NCBI GenBank assembly: GCA_964371945.1
Contig: CAYJPA010000072.1
Location: forward strand, 1 to 31,898
Source: CAYJPA01 sp964371945
GTDB lineage: Bacteria > Chloroflexota > Chloroflexia > Thermomicrobiales > UBA6265
Direction: 5' to 3'
DNA: 31,898 nucleotides
The translations under genes were made by a program, and so were the position numbers. This document shows, piece after piece, positions 8,027-15,081 of the stretch (its first letter is position 1; each line of letters begins with the position of its first letter). The notes under the pieces were generated by a model. The model had not been told where the DNA came from. It saw only the letters and a list, made by a program, of their open reading frames with translations, and did no database searches.

Positions 8027-8058
8027 GTGCGAAGCTCTGTTACTGAAAGGGAAGGGCC

Positions 8059-10836
8059 GTGTTTGGCTTTCACGCACTCGCCCGCTCAGGTCTCATGGTG
8101 GCTGTGCTATTGGGACTTTGTGCTGGAGCGGTTACACCGAGCGTCGTCCATGCCGATACAAACCTCAGGCTGGGGGGTACGGCACGGATCGCTTACGCGA
8201 ATGGGGACGGTGTTCGTCTCCGAGCTTACCCCGGGCAAGAGGCCCCAGAAATTCGAACAATTCCAGAAGGAACTGTTGTCGACGTCATTGACGGCCCGGC
8301 CAGTGCGGCTGACGGCTCGCTCTGGTACCAGGTCTCCGTCGACGATGAATACGGTTACATTTCGGAAGCATTCCTCGCGGATGAAGCGTCCGAGTCCGGT
8401 GACCAGACAATCCCTGAGGAATCGACCAGCGACGAATCGGTTGCAGCCGACGAGGGCGCGGTCTCCCCACCAATCCCCGACGGAATTCCCGCAACGATCG
8501 TTGGCACCAGCGGCGAAGGCGCGCGCTGCCGTGTAGCGGCGAATGCGGACGCCGACGTGATCGCGCTGGTGCCCGAGGGCGCGGCGGTTTCGGTGACCGG
8601 TGATGCGGTCGACAACTGGCGGCCGGTGATCTGCGAAGAGAAAGCTGGATTCATATCCGCTGACTTTGTCGCCATCATCGATCCCAACAATCCAGTTACC
8701 GAAGAAGCGACGGAAATCGCAACTGAAGAAGTCACCGAAGAGTCCACCGAAGCTGTCACCGAAGAAGCGACTGAAGAAATCACCGAAGAAGCGACTGAAG
8801 AAATCACCGAAGAAGCGACTGAAGAAATCACCGAAGAAGCGACAGAAGTAGTCACCGAAGTAGTGACTGAAGAGCCAACTGAAGAAGCGACCGACGAGGC
8901 GACCGGCGAGCCAACTGAAGAAGCGACCGACGAGGCGACCGACGAGCCAACCGGCGAAGCCACTGAGTCGCCAACCGGCGAAGCCACTGAGTCGCCAACC
9001 GGCGAAGCCACTGAGTCGCCCACGGGCACTTCAACTGAAGAAGCGACTGGCGAAGCCACTGAAACCCCGGCGGAAGAAGCAACCGGCGAAGCTACCGGGA
9101 CCTCAACCGAAGAGGCAACTTCCGCACCGGCTGCCAGCGAAACCCCAACCGAAGAAGCGGCGCTCGGAACACCGGTGCTCTCGGGTACCGGCATTGTGCT
9201 CGCCACGAATGGCGGCGGAGTCAACTGCCGGGCGGAGGCGAGTGCGAGCTCGGCCGTCGTCGCGGTGCTCGCTGAAGGCTCCATCGTGCAGGTTCGCGGC
9301 AACGCCTCCGACGGCTGGTTGCCGATCGTTTGCGACGGCGCCGACGGTTACGCGGCCTCCGAGTTCATCCTTCTCGATCGCCGCGGTGCGGCCCCACAAT
9401 CGACCAGCGCCAGCACAAGCTCCGGCGCGATCAGCGGCAAGGCCGTGATTTCTGGAACCAATGGAGACGGATTGAAATGCCGCGCCGAAGCATCGAATAG
9501 CGGCAGCGTGATCACGGTTCTGCGCGAAGGAAACGCGGTTTCACTGCGGAGCGGTTCAACCGGAAGCTGGCAGGCAGTGACCTGCTCCGGTCGTGCTGGT
9601 TTCGCCGCCAAGCAGTACCTGACCTACGGAAATATCACGACCGCTGGCGTGGTCGAGATGGCATCGACCTCCTCCACCGGTTCGGCCGTCGTTTCGGGCA
9701 CGAATGGCGATGGATTGCGCTGCCGGGCGTCTGCCAGCTTCAGCGCGGCAGTTTTAATGGTGATCTCTGAAGGCAAGACCGTAACCCTCAAGGGTAAGGC
9801 GAGCTCCGGATTCCAACCGATTCTGTGCGGTTCGAAGAAGGGCTACGTTGCGGTCGATTACCTCTCGTACGTCACCAAAACCGGTTCTACCTCCGGACAA
9901 TCGAGCACAACGACCTCCAAGGCCGCAAAGGTGAGCGGAACCGGTGGCACAGGCGTGCGGCTGCGCTCGAGGGCAAGCACATCGTCATCGATCATCGCGG
10001 TCGTGCCTGAAGGGGCAACCGTCGGCCTGCGTAGCGGCAGCACCGGCGATTGGACGGCGGTCAGCTACAAGGGCAGCAACGGGTTCATTTACAGCAGCTA
10101 CTTGAAGGCCTCCAGCGGCTCTACTTCGTCGGCCGATACCACCGGCGATGCAACGAGCAGCGGACTCAAGAGCGGCAATCGTGCCAAGACCTCCGCAAAT
10201 GTGAATCTGCGGTATGGGGCGAAGACGAGCGCCGGCATCGCGGCGGTTGTTCCGAGCGGCACCGTGGTGCTGATAACCGGCTCCGTTTCCGGCGGATTCT
10301 ATCCAGTGGATTGGGACGGGCTCGAGGGGTACATCCACGGCGATTACCTGAACAAATCCAATGCCGCCTTGAGCGATCGCAACGGATCGACCAGTGGCGG
10401 TTCAACCAGCGGCGGGTCAACGACCGGTGGTTCGACCTCCGGCGGCGGCGGCGGGGTCAGCACGGGCAGCAGCTCGATCGTCGACTTCGCGATGCAGTAC
10501 CTCGGGTACCCGTATGTGTGGGCGACCCATGGACCGTCGAGCTTCGACTGCTCCGGCTTCACCTACTGGGTGGTCAAGAATGTGCTCGGCCGCGACATCG
10601 GCGCCGGTCTCTTCACCCAGGCATCGGCAGGGCAGACGATCGCGCAGGGCAATCTGCAACCGGGCGATCTCGTCTTCTTCCAGAACACCTACACCTGGGG
10701 CCTGTCGCATGTGGGGATCTACATCGGCGGCGGCAAGTTCATTCACGCGCAGAACGAGTCGACGGGCGTGGTGATCAGTGAGCTGGGGTCGAGTTACTAC
10801 GCCAGCCGCTGGTACGGAGCGGTGCGGCTCACCTGA
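8059..10836 (+). CDS. Secreted cell-wall hydrolase: seven SH3b domains plus NlpC/P60
   Basis: A 925-residue exported peptidoglycan hydrolase. It starts with GTG, preceded by AAAGGGAAGG. The signal peptide is residues 1-32 (SGLMVAVLLGLCAGAV, ending VHA). SH3b domains lie at about 42-106, 144-206, 376-439, 461-523, 542-604, 622-683 and 704-765. A Thr/Glu/Pro-rich repeat linker (~213-368) separates the first two from the rest, and a Gly/Ser/Thr linker (~775-805) precedes the NlpC/P60 domain (~806-925). Cys831 in FDCSGFTYW, His884 in SHVGIYIG and His896 in HAQN match the Cys-His-His catalytic set of gamma-D-glutamyl peptidases. SH3b domains 2-5 each carry a cysteine pair exactly 35 residues apart (157/192, 390/425, 474/509, 555/590); domains 1, 6 and 7 do not. 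It appears monocistronic, behind a structured leader and before a hairpin terminator. Confidence 0.93.
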   Translation: MFGFHALARSGLMVAVLLGLCAGAVTPSVVHADTNLRLGGTARIAYANGDGVRLRAYPGQEAPEIRTIPEGTVVDVIDGPASAADGSLWYQVSVDDEYGYISEAFLADEASESGDQTIPEESTSDESVAADEGAVSPPIPDGIPATIVGTSGEGARCRVAANADADVIALVPEGAAVSVTGDAVDNWRPVICEEKAGFISADFVAIIDPNNPVTEEATEIATEEVTEESTEAVTEEATEEITEEATEEITEEATEEITEEATEVVTEVVTEEPTEEATDEATGEPTEEATDEATDEPTGEATESPTGEATESPTGEATESPTGTSTEEATGEATETPAEEATGEATGTSTEEATSAPAASETPTEEAALGTPVLSGTGIVLATNGGGVNCRAEASASSAVVAVLAEGSIVQVRGNASDGWLPIVCDGADGYAASEFILLDRRGAAPQSTSASTSSGAISGKAVISGTNGDGLKCRAEASNSGSVITVLREGNAVSLRSGSTGSWQAVTCSGRAGFAAKQYLTYGNITTAGVVEMASTSSTGSAVVSGTNGDGLRCRASASFSAAVLMVISEGKTVTLKGKASSGFQPILCGSKKGYVAVDYLSYVTKTGSTSGQSSTTTSKAAKVSGTGGTGVRLRSRASTSSSIIAVVPEGATVGLRSGSTGDWTAVSYKGSNGFIYSSYLKASSGSTSSADTTGDATSSGLKSGNRAKTSANVNLRYGAKTSAGIAAVVPSGTVVLITGSVSGGFYPVDWDGLEGYIHGDYLNKSNAALSDRNGSTSGGSTSGGSTTGGSTSGGGGGVSTGSSSIVDFAMQYLGYPYVWATHGPSSFDCSGFTYWVVKNVLGRDIGAGLFTQASAGQTIAQGNLQPGDLVFFQNTYTWGLSHVGIYIGGGKFIHAQNESTGVVISELGSSYYASRWYGAVRLT
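8761..9024 (+). repeat. In-frame 24-bp tandem repeats encoding the Thr/Glu linker
   Basis: Two blocks of 24-bp units lie inside the SH3b/NlpC gene. At 8761-8832 a unit encoding EEATEEIT is repeated three times identically, with a fourth diverged copy to 8856. At 8953-9024 a unit encoding GEATESPT is repeated three times. Near-identical DNA copies imply recent slippage or recombination, so linker length probably varies between strains. Confidence 0.85.
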
Positions 10837-10867
10837 TCCCGTTTCAATGAGTTGACGAGAACGACGA

Positions 10868-10901
10868 ACGAACGCGAGCGGCATTTGCCGCTTGCGTTCG
10901 T
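10868..10901 (+). terminator. Hairpin downstream of the SH3b/NlpC gene
   Basis: A 16-bp stem with one G-T pair (ACGAACGCGAGCGGCA against its complement ending at 10901) and a very short AT-rich loop lies 31 nt after the stop codon. There is no clean T-run, so it is a weak intrinsic terminator or a 3'-end-protecting structure. Confidence 0.5.
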
Positions 10902-11115
10902 CGTTAACGATCTTCGCGTCCGAGACAGTTGATCGGCTTCGATTCTGATGACGAGCTGCCTTGCGGCGCGCTTGATGCGGTTCCGGTTTCGGGATTCAGA
11001 GGTGGTACCCGAAAACCCCGGTTGAATGTGCCAAACTTGAAAATCCGATGAACCGTCCGGAAGATCTTCCTTCTCGTCTTTGTAGGTCGAGAACTCCGAG
11101 TATCCAGGAGGGGAA

Positions 11116-11469
11116 ATGAAAAAACATAGGATCTATACGATGAGCTTCGCGCGTGTTTATCCCGAATATGTCGCCAAAGCAGAGCGAAAGAGTCGCACGA
11201 AAGCGTAAGTCGATGAAGTCATTCGTTGGTTGACGGGATATGATCAGGAAGCGCTCGACGCGCAGCTAGAAAAACAGTCAGATTGCGAGACCTTCATTGC
11301 GGAAGCTCCTCAGATGAATCCTTCGCGCGCGCTGATCAAAGGCGTGGTGTGCGGAGTCCGCGTGGAAGAAATCGAAGATCCACTCATGCGGGAGATTCGC
11401 TACTTGGATATATTGGTCGACGAGCCCGCTAAGGGAAAGGCAATGGAAAAGATCCTGCGAAAGCCCTGA
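11116..11469 (+). pseudogene. DUF2200-family gene interrupted by one in-frame stop
   Basis: Read straight through, the frame gives a complete DUF2200 protein of about 117 residues: MKKHRIYTMSFARVYPEY, AKAERKSRTKA, then stop, then VDEVIRWLTGYDQEALDAQL, ETFIAEAPQMNPSR, IKGVVCGVRVEEIEDP and LMREIRYLDILVDE, ending KAMEKILRKP. The single TAA is at 11206-11208, where the family normally has Glu, so one GAA-to-TAA change explains it. Everything else, including the AGGAGGGG ribosome binding site at 11106-11113, is intact. The biochemical role of DUF2200 is unknown to me. Possibilities are recent inactivation, a sequencing error, stop read-through, or reinitiation downstream. A convergent terminator follows at 11552. 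Confidence 0.88.
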
Positions 11470-11551
11470 CGATTCAGGCATCGGCGACTCCTCGCACATC
11501 AGGAGAGGAACGATACGCCGGAATCTTTTGAGTCCGATTCGCAGGGAGCAT

Positions 11552-11582
11552 GAAACCCGCTTCATGGATTGAAGCGGGTTTC
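11552..11582. terminator. Bidirectional hairpin terminator
   Basis: GAAACCCGCTTC and GAAGCGGGTTTC form a perfect 12-bp stem with a 7-nt loop. It sits between the end of the DUF2200 gene (plus) and the end of the DUF6582-like gene (minus) and can serve both. Confidence 0.75.
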
Positions 11583-11597
11583 AGCTGCCAGTTCGGT

Positions 11598-11849
11598 CTA
11601 GTCTGCCTCGATTTCGACGCCGTACTTTTTGGCCGCCCGTTTGATGCGGTTTTTGATTGTTTTCACTTCGTCTTTGTCGTACTCGGCCGCATTGTCCTTG
11701 TGGTTGATGTAGGACCAGGCTGCCCGGACGTGCTCGGGTGAGTCGATCGGGTATTTGTGGTTGATGAGGTCGGCGAATGCGACATCACCGTGATCACGAA
11801 TTCCTTGCTTCGGATTGACGTTGTCTCTGCGCTCGATATAAGTGCTCAT
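11598..11849 (-). CDS. Small DUF6582-like protein, 83 aa
   Basis: I start the gene at the ATG at 11847-11849, which has AGGAGG 5 nt upstream; the longer upstream extension is intergenic repeat sequence. The product is hydrophilic and helical. Its body, FADLINHKYPIDSPEH, VRAAWSYINHKDNAAEYDKD and VKTIKNRIKRAAKKYGVEI, has the DUF6582 pattern: a short (K/R)YPI(D/H)...H(V/I)RAA segment, then a spaced basic helix. The same pattern occurs in phage-associated small proteins and near prohead proteases. Function is unknown. No phage genes are nearby. It has its own terminator at 11552-11582. Confidence 0.72.
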   Translation of the reverse strand: MSTYIERRDNVNPKQGIRDHGDVAFADLINHKYPIDSPEHVRAAWSYINHKDNAAEYDKDEVKTIKNRIKRAAKKYGVEIEAD

Positions 11850-12014
11850 GGTTCCTCCTTTCAACGCAACTGCTTTCAGGTATGCATGGTTCGTGCCCGG
11901 GAATGTTCTCGATCGATCGCCGTCCGGGTTCAGATGCCGCCTTCCGGCGAGATCCTTCGCTCCTAAGTGCAGTGTCCATCGTGGATTGTCTTGGCCGGAG
12001 ACCTCCGGTTCCCA

Positions 12015-12114
12015 CGTCATGCTGAGGCGACACCGGCGCAGCTCTGGTTCGATTGCCGCGGAGCCGCGGAAAGACAACGCCCGCCGGGGAGATGCTTCGT
12101 GCCTCAGCATGACG
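12015..12114. repeat. 100-bp element bounded by perfect 14-bp inverted repeats
   Basis: CGTCATGCTGAGGC (12015-12028) and its exact complement (12101-12114) bound a 72-nt GC-rich core. There is no ORF and no clear target duplication. It resembles the small non-coding dispersed intergenic elements with GTCATGCTGAG ends seen in many environmental genomes. Confidence 0.65.
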
Positions 12115-12209
12115 GTGAGCTGGCGCGCCCCGGACACGACAGAGAACGCTGGTCAGAGCACTCAGGTTGACGATGAGTGAAAGCGCCCGCTCCGCGCGTG
12201 CAGCTAAGA

Positions 12210-12251
12210 GCTTGGCTTGGTGCTTGGAGCTTGGTGCTTGGTGCTTGGTGC
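12210..12251. repeat. Heptamer tandem repeat (GCTTGGT units)
   Basis: About six imperfect copies of a 7-bp GCTTGGT/GCTTGGA unit lie between the 100-bp inverted-repeat element and the leader of the next gene. It is non-coding low-complexity sequence. Confidence 0.7.
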
Positions 12252-12294
12252 GATTGTCCGCAAATCCTTACCTGAACCGTGAAACCAATTGCGA

Positions 12295-12371
12295 CGCCTG
12301 GGCGTTCAGAGAGTTACCTAGCCAAAACGGCAGGGCGAGCCATGCTGCCCCGGCCATTCACGCCCAGGGCG
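12295..12371 (+). promoter_or_regulatory. Structured leader upstream of the Tat-exported protein gene
   Basis: CTGGGCGT (12298-12305) pairs perfectly with ACGCCCAG (12360-12367), and the stem can be extended with one bulge. It encloses a hairpin GGCAG/CTGCC (12329-12333, 12345-12349). A G-rich run containing GGGACCC twice follows before the gene start. The architecture is riboswitch-like, but I cannot assign a class. Confidence 0.35.
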
Positions 12372-12487
12372 AGCGGGAAAGGAGGGACCCCATGCGGGAC
12401 CCGGCGGGCCTTCAGGCGTCCGCCATGCATCGACGTCTGCCGTCGCAGCCAGCGATGGTGCGGATTTCCCAGCGGAGGAGCTTAACC

Positions 12488-13855
12488 ATGGACGGTGTTC
12501 GCTTTCCCTCGTCCCCGATGTCGTCTCGCCTGTTGTCTCGCCCGATCAATCGTCGTCGTGTCGTCGGCGGCGCCGCGGGCGCGGGTCTCGCCGCCGCGCT
12601 CGGCGGTGTCCCATCGCTCGCTGGTCCGGGCCGGGCGGCGGCAGCGGACGGCTCATCATTGCAGCTGGTCAATCCGGCGAGCCGCGTGCTTCTGCCGGGC
12701 GAGGCCGGATTGTCTGAGTTTGGACTGGATTTTGCGCTCGCAGGTCCGCCCGCGGTCTTTTTCGCTTCAAGTGATACCCCCGGCTGGTCTGATGATGTGA
12801 AGACATCGGTCGGTGGATTCGCGTTCGGGTACGCCTCGATGCTCACGGACGGATCGCGGTCGAGCTCGAGCGGGCGAGCCGTTCAAACGTGCGTTCATCA
12901 CGGTTTCTCGTCAAAGAATGACGCCGAGATCGCCTGGACCAGTCTGATCGCGGCATTGACCAGCGCCGGGCGATCGGCGGACAAGGCCGAGGTTCGATCG
13001 CTCGATTTGGTCGAGTTGATCATTGTCGAGGGCCAATCGATCCTGGCGTCCGTTTCGTCGGCCGGCGTTTCGGCGATCGTGCTCGCGTCGCGCTCAGGAA
13101 CGGACCTCGTTACCGTCGCGATCGCCGATTTCACCGGCCGCCAACCCTCCGCCGACGAAGCACTTTCGCTCGCGGAAGCGGAGGGCGAGAAGTTGAACTG
13201 GTCACGTCAGATCGAGCGGACAAATCTGACGAATGCCTTCGCCGGGCAGTGGACACCCGGTTTCCAGCTCGGCTCTTCGTCGGGCGCGCCATTTTTCGCC
13301 TGGCCGACCCAGCTCAGTGGATCGCCAGTCAAGATGACGGGCGAAAGCAGCGATCAGTACACGCTTAGGCGGCAATCGAATGCACTTGTTCAGCATCAAA
13401 GTCACATTGAGGGACCGTTCTGGGAGAGCAATCCGGCCTTTTCGACCCATGCGCTCTACTACTCGGCCCAAAGCAACTTCTTTTCGTCGTCGAGCGAGGT
13501 CAAGAGCTATCACGGTCAAACCGAAGAGCGGTTGCGGGCGTCGATGCTCGACGTGACGGTCACCAAGATCAAAGGAAGCAGCTTCGAACGGCGATTCGGG
13601 TACGAAACGATCACGTCGTACGGGGCGCTGACTGGGATCACGCTGCACCGGGTGGTCACGGATGGCACGTTCCCGGTTTCGCTCGCGATCCACATCATCG
13701 CGGTGCCGTACTACGCGGATAGCGCCGCGCTCACGGTGGATGAGATCTTCGACCGGCTGGATCGCGCGCTTGGAGAAATGCGGGACGGTCTCGAATCGTG
13801 CTTGGTGACGCCGGAGCGGTCGCCGTTAATCATCCAGGTGAGTCCGATCGCGTAG
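12488..13855 (+). CDS. Tat-exported protein of unknown function, 455 aa
   Basis: GGAGGAG at 12474-12480 fixes the ATG at 12488. The N-terminus is a twin-arginine signal: NRRRVVGGAAGAGLAAAL, then a Gly/Ala/Pro stretch and a likely AAA cleavage near residue 56. I do not recognise the family of the mature part. It has two halves with similar alpha/beta character, one at about 110-230 (Ser/Ala-rich, with DLVELIIVEGQSILASV) and one at about 320-440 (with YETITSYGALTGI and a C-terminal DEIFDRLDRALGEMRDGLE helix). Tat export suggests that it folds before secretion. It stands alone, with a structured leader before it and hairpins after it. It may be a lineage-specific cell-surface protein. Confidence 0.78.
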   Translation: MDGVRFPSSPMSSRLLSRPINRRRVVGGAAGAGLAAALGGVPSLAGPGRAAAADGSSLQLVNPASRVLLPGEAGLSEFGLDFALAGPPAVFFASSDTPGWSDDVKTSVGGFAFGYASMLTDGSRSSSSGRAVQTCVHHGFSSKNDAEIAWTSLIAALTSAGRSADKAEVRSLDLVELIIVEGQSILASVSSAGVSAIVLASRSGTDLVTVAIADFTGRQPSADEALSLAEAEGEKLNWSRQIERTNLTNAFAGQWTPGFQLGSSSGAPFFAWPTQLSGSPVKMTGESSDQYTLRRQSNALVQHQSHIEGPFWESNPAFSTHALYYSAQSNFFSSSSEVKSYHGQTEERLRASMLDVTVTKIKGSSFERRFGYETITSYGALTGITLHRVVTDGTFPVSLAIHIIAVPYYADSAALTVDEIFDRLDRALGEMRDGLESCLVTPERSPLIIQVSPIA

Positions 13856-13875
13856 TGTCGATAGGCGTCGGCCCC

Positions 13876-13918
13876 GGACTGAAGTCCAGGGCTCAGTCTC
13901 GGAAGTCCTTCCAGGACT
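13876..13918. repeat. Pair of small hairpins, REP-like
   Basis: GGACT/AGTCC (13876-13887) and AGTCCT/AGGACT (13904-13918) form two adjacent short stems just after the Tat-exported protein gene. This is the arrangement typical of REP-like intergenic sequences. Confidence 0.45.
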
Positions 13919-13943
13919 GATCGCGACTTATTGCCCTGCATTC

Positions 13944-13969
13944 CCCTCTCCCGGTGCGGCGGGAGAGGG
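13944..13969. terminator. Hairpin between convergent genes
   Basis: CCCTCTCCCG and CGGGAGAGGG form a perfect 10-bp stem with a 6-nt loop between the convergent ends at 13855 and 13985. The motif is also a common dispersed element in environmental bacteria, so it may be a repeat serving as a terminator. Confidence 0.5.
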
Positions 13970-13984
13970 ACGGGGTGAAGGTAT

Positions 13985-14569
13985 CTACCGGCACGCTTCG
14001 TCGAATTCTCGCTCCGCGTCCGCGAGCGATGGTGTTTGTTGCGCGAGCTGCCAGAGGTCGCGCGGAATCGAGGCATTGTAGTGGGCGATCTTCTGGTTGA
14101 GCAGTTCAGATTGGGCGAGATACTCCCACCGGAGTCGCGCGAGCTCTGAGCGGTTGAGCTCATCCTGCTCCGCGCGCGATTGGCGGCGAGGCGGCTCGAC
14201 ATAGCGGAAGAGCTGCCACCACCGGCGCTTGGCGACCTGCTCCGGTTCTGGCTGAACTGTGATCGAACCGGCACGCAGGGCGAAAGCAATCTCGTTCGCG
14301 CGATTCCGCAACGCATCGAGCTCTGTTGATAGCGTGATGATCTCCTTGTTGACTTCGACCCAGTAGGGCGCCATGCCGGCGTTCTTGAGGATTCCGAATC
14401 CGATTTCGCGGCAGCCGGCGAATGGCGTGACGTCCAGTTGCAGTGGCATACCGTGACCGGGCAGATTGTCGAACTCGCCTCGTTCGCGGGCATCGTTGAT
14501 CGCCTTGTCGACCCACGATTCCCATTCTTCAAGGGTCTTGCGACGGGATAGGGGGTGGAGATCGGCCAT
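13985..14569 (-). CDS. DUF1992 (DnaJ-homologue C28 domain) protein
   Basis: The ATG at 14567-14569 has GGAAG about 6 nt upstream and gives a 194-residue protein. Residues ~12-75 carry the DUF1992 signature: WESWVDKAINDARERGEFDN, LPGHGMPLQLD, then the GILKNAGMAPYWVE helix. The domain is shared with eukaryotic DNAJC28 and is usually a stand-alone small protein in bacteria. The second half adds a basic Trp/Arg-rich segment (KRRWWQLFRYVEPPRRQSR) and a long helix (ELARLRWEYLAQSELLNQKI) with coiled-coil character. Its molecular role is not known. It is divergent from the ABC importer operon; both would be transcribed out of 14570-15081. Confidence 0.88.
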   Translation of the reverse strand: MADLHPLSRRKTLEEWESWVDKAINDARERGEFDNLPGHGMPLQLDVTPFAGCREIGFGILKNAGMAPYWVEVNKEIITLSTELDALRNRANEIAFALRAGSITVQPEPEQVAKRRWWQLFRYVEPPRRQSRAEQDELNRSELARLRWEYLAQSELLNQKIAHYNASIPRDLWQLAQQTPSLADAEREFDEACR

Positions 14570-14836
14570 TGGTTCTTCCTTCCAGTAGCGCCGGTAGCGC
14601 GATCGGCGCGTGAAGGATTGCACTTCCGAGCCCAATTTACCGTCTTCATCGGGGTGATTCCACGAAACGATCGAGTCGAAGCGGAATCGATGCCGCTCGG
14701 TGGGCTCGTCGCGGTGTTGCGTCGCATTGCCGGCAAAACAACGGCGGATCGTCGTCGGGGTTATCGACCGCACTGAGCAAGCGGTAATCGAGTGAAGCTG
14801 ATACGTAAGAAACTCTCAAACATCCCCTCCTACTTG

Positions 14837-14865
14837 TTGACACATGTGAGGACCGTTTCTATACT
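14837..14865 (+). promoter_or_regulatory. Strong sigma-70-type promoter of the ABC importer operon
   Basis: TTGACA (14837-14842), a 17-nt spacer and TATACT (14860-14865) make a near-consensus promoter. The predicted start near 14872 leaves a ~210-nt untranslated leader before the ATG at 15082. Confidence 0.8.
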
Positions 14866-14994
14866 CGCCGCCACCAAGCTATCGACAAGCGGAACGAACA
14901 AAAATCGATAAGTCCAATACGGGCGTCAGGCTCCACGAGCAATGTTGACTTCAGAATTCGCGCTGCGAATCGTCAAGGCTTGGAATCGAGGCGC

Positions 14995-15020
14995 GACCCT
15001 GGTTTCCGGAGACCAGGGTC
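14995..15020 (+). other. Stable hairpin in the 5' leader of the ABC importer operon
   Basis: GACCCTGGT (14995-15003) pairs perfectly with ACCAGGGTC (15012-15020), and the inner bases extend the stem with one G-T pair. It lies about 60 nt before the ribosome binding site of the substrate-binding protein. It may be an attenuator or mRNA-stability element. No T-run follows. Confidence 0.5.
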
Positions 15021-15081
15021 ATTGGGAGCGTTTGTAACTGTCGGGCGCTCCACGATCGCGGTTATGGGTGTGGAGGTAACA

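Noticed and set aside
7850..8030. Cobalamin riboswitch, suggested by GCAGGAGACC near 7975
   Set aside because: The other conserved parts of the B12 element (the GGTGAAA-type and GCCACTG boxes) are absent upstream, and the downstream gene is a wall hydrolase.
8355..9302. Minus-strand ORF rich in SSVASSV repeats
   Set aside because: It is the complement of the Thr/Glu tandem repeats of the SH3b/NlpC gene.
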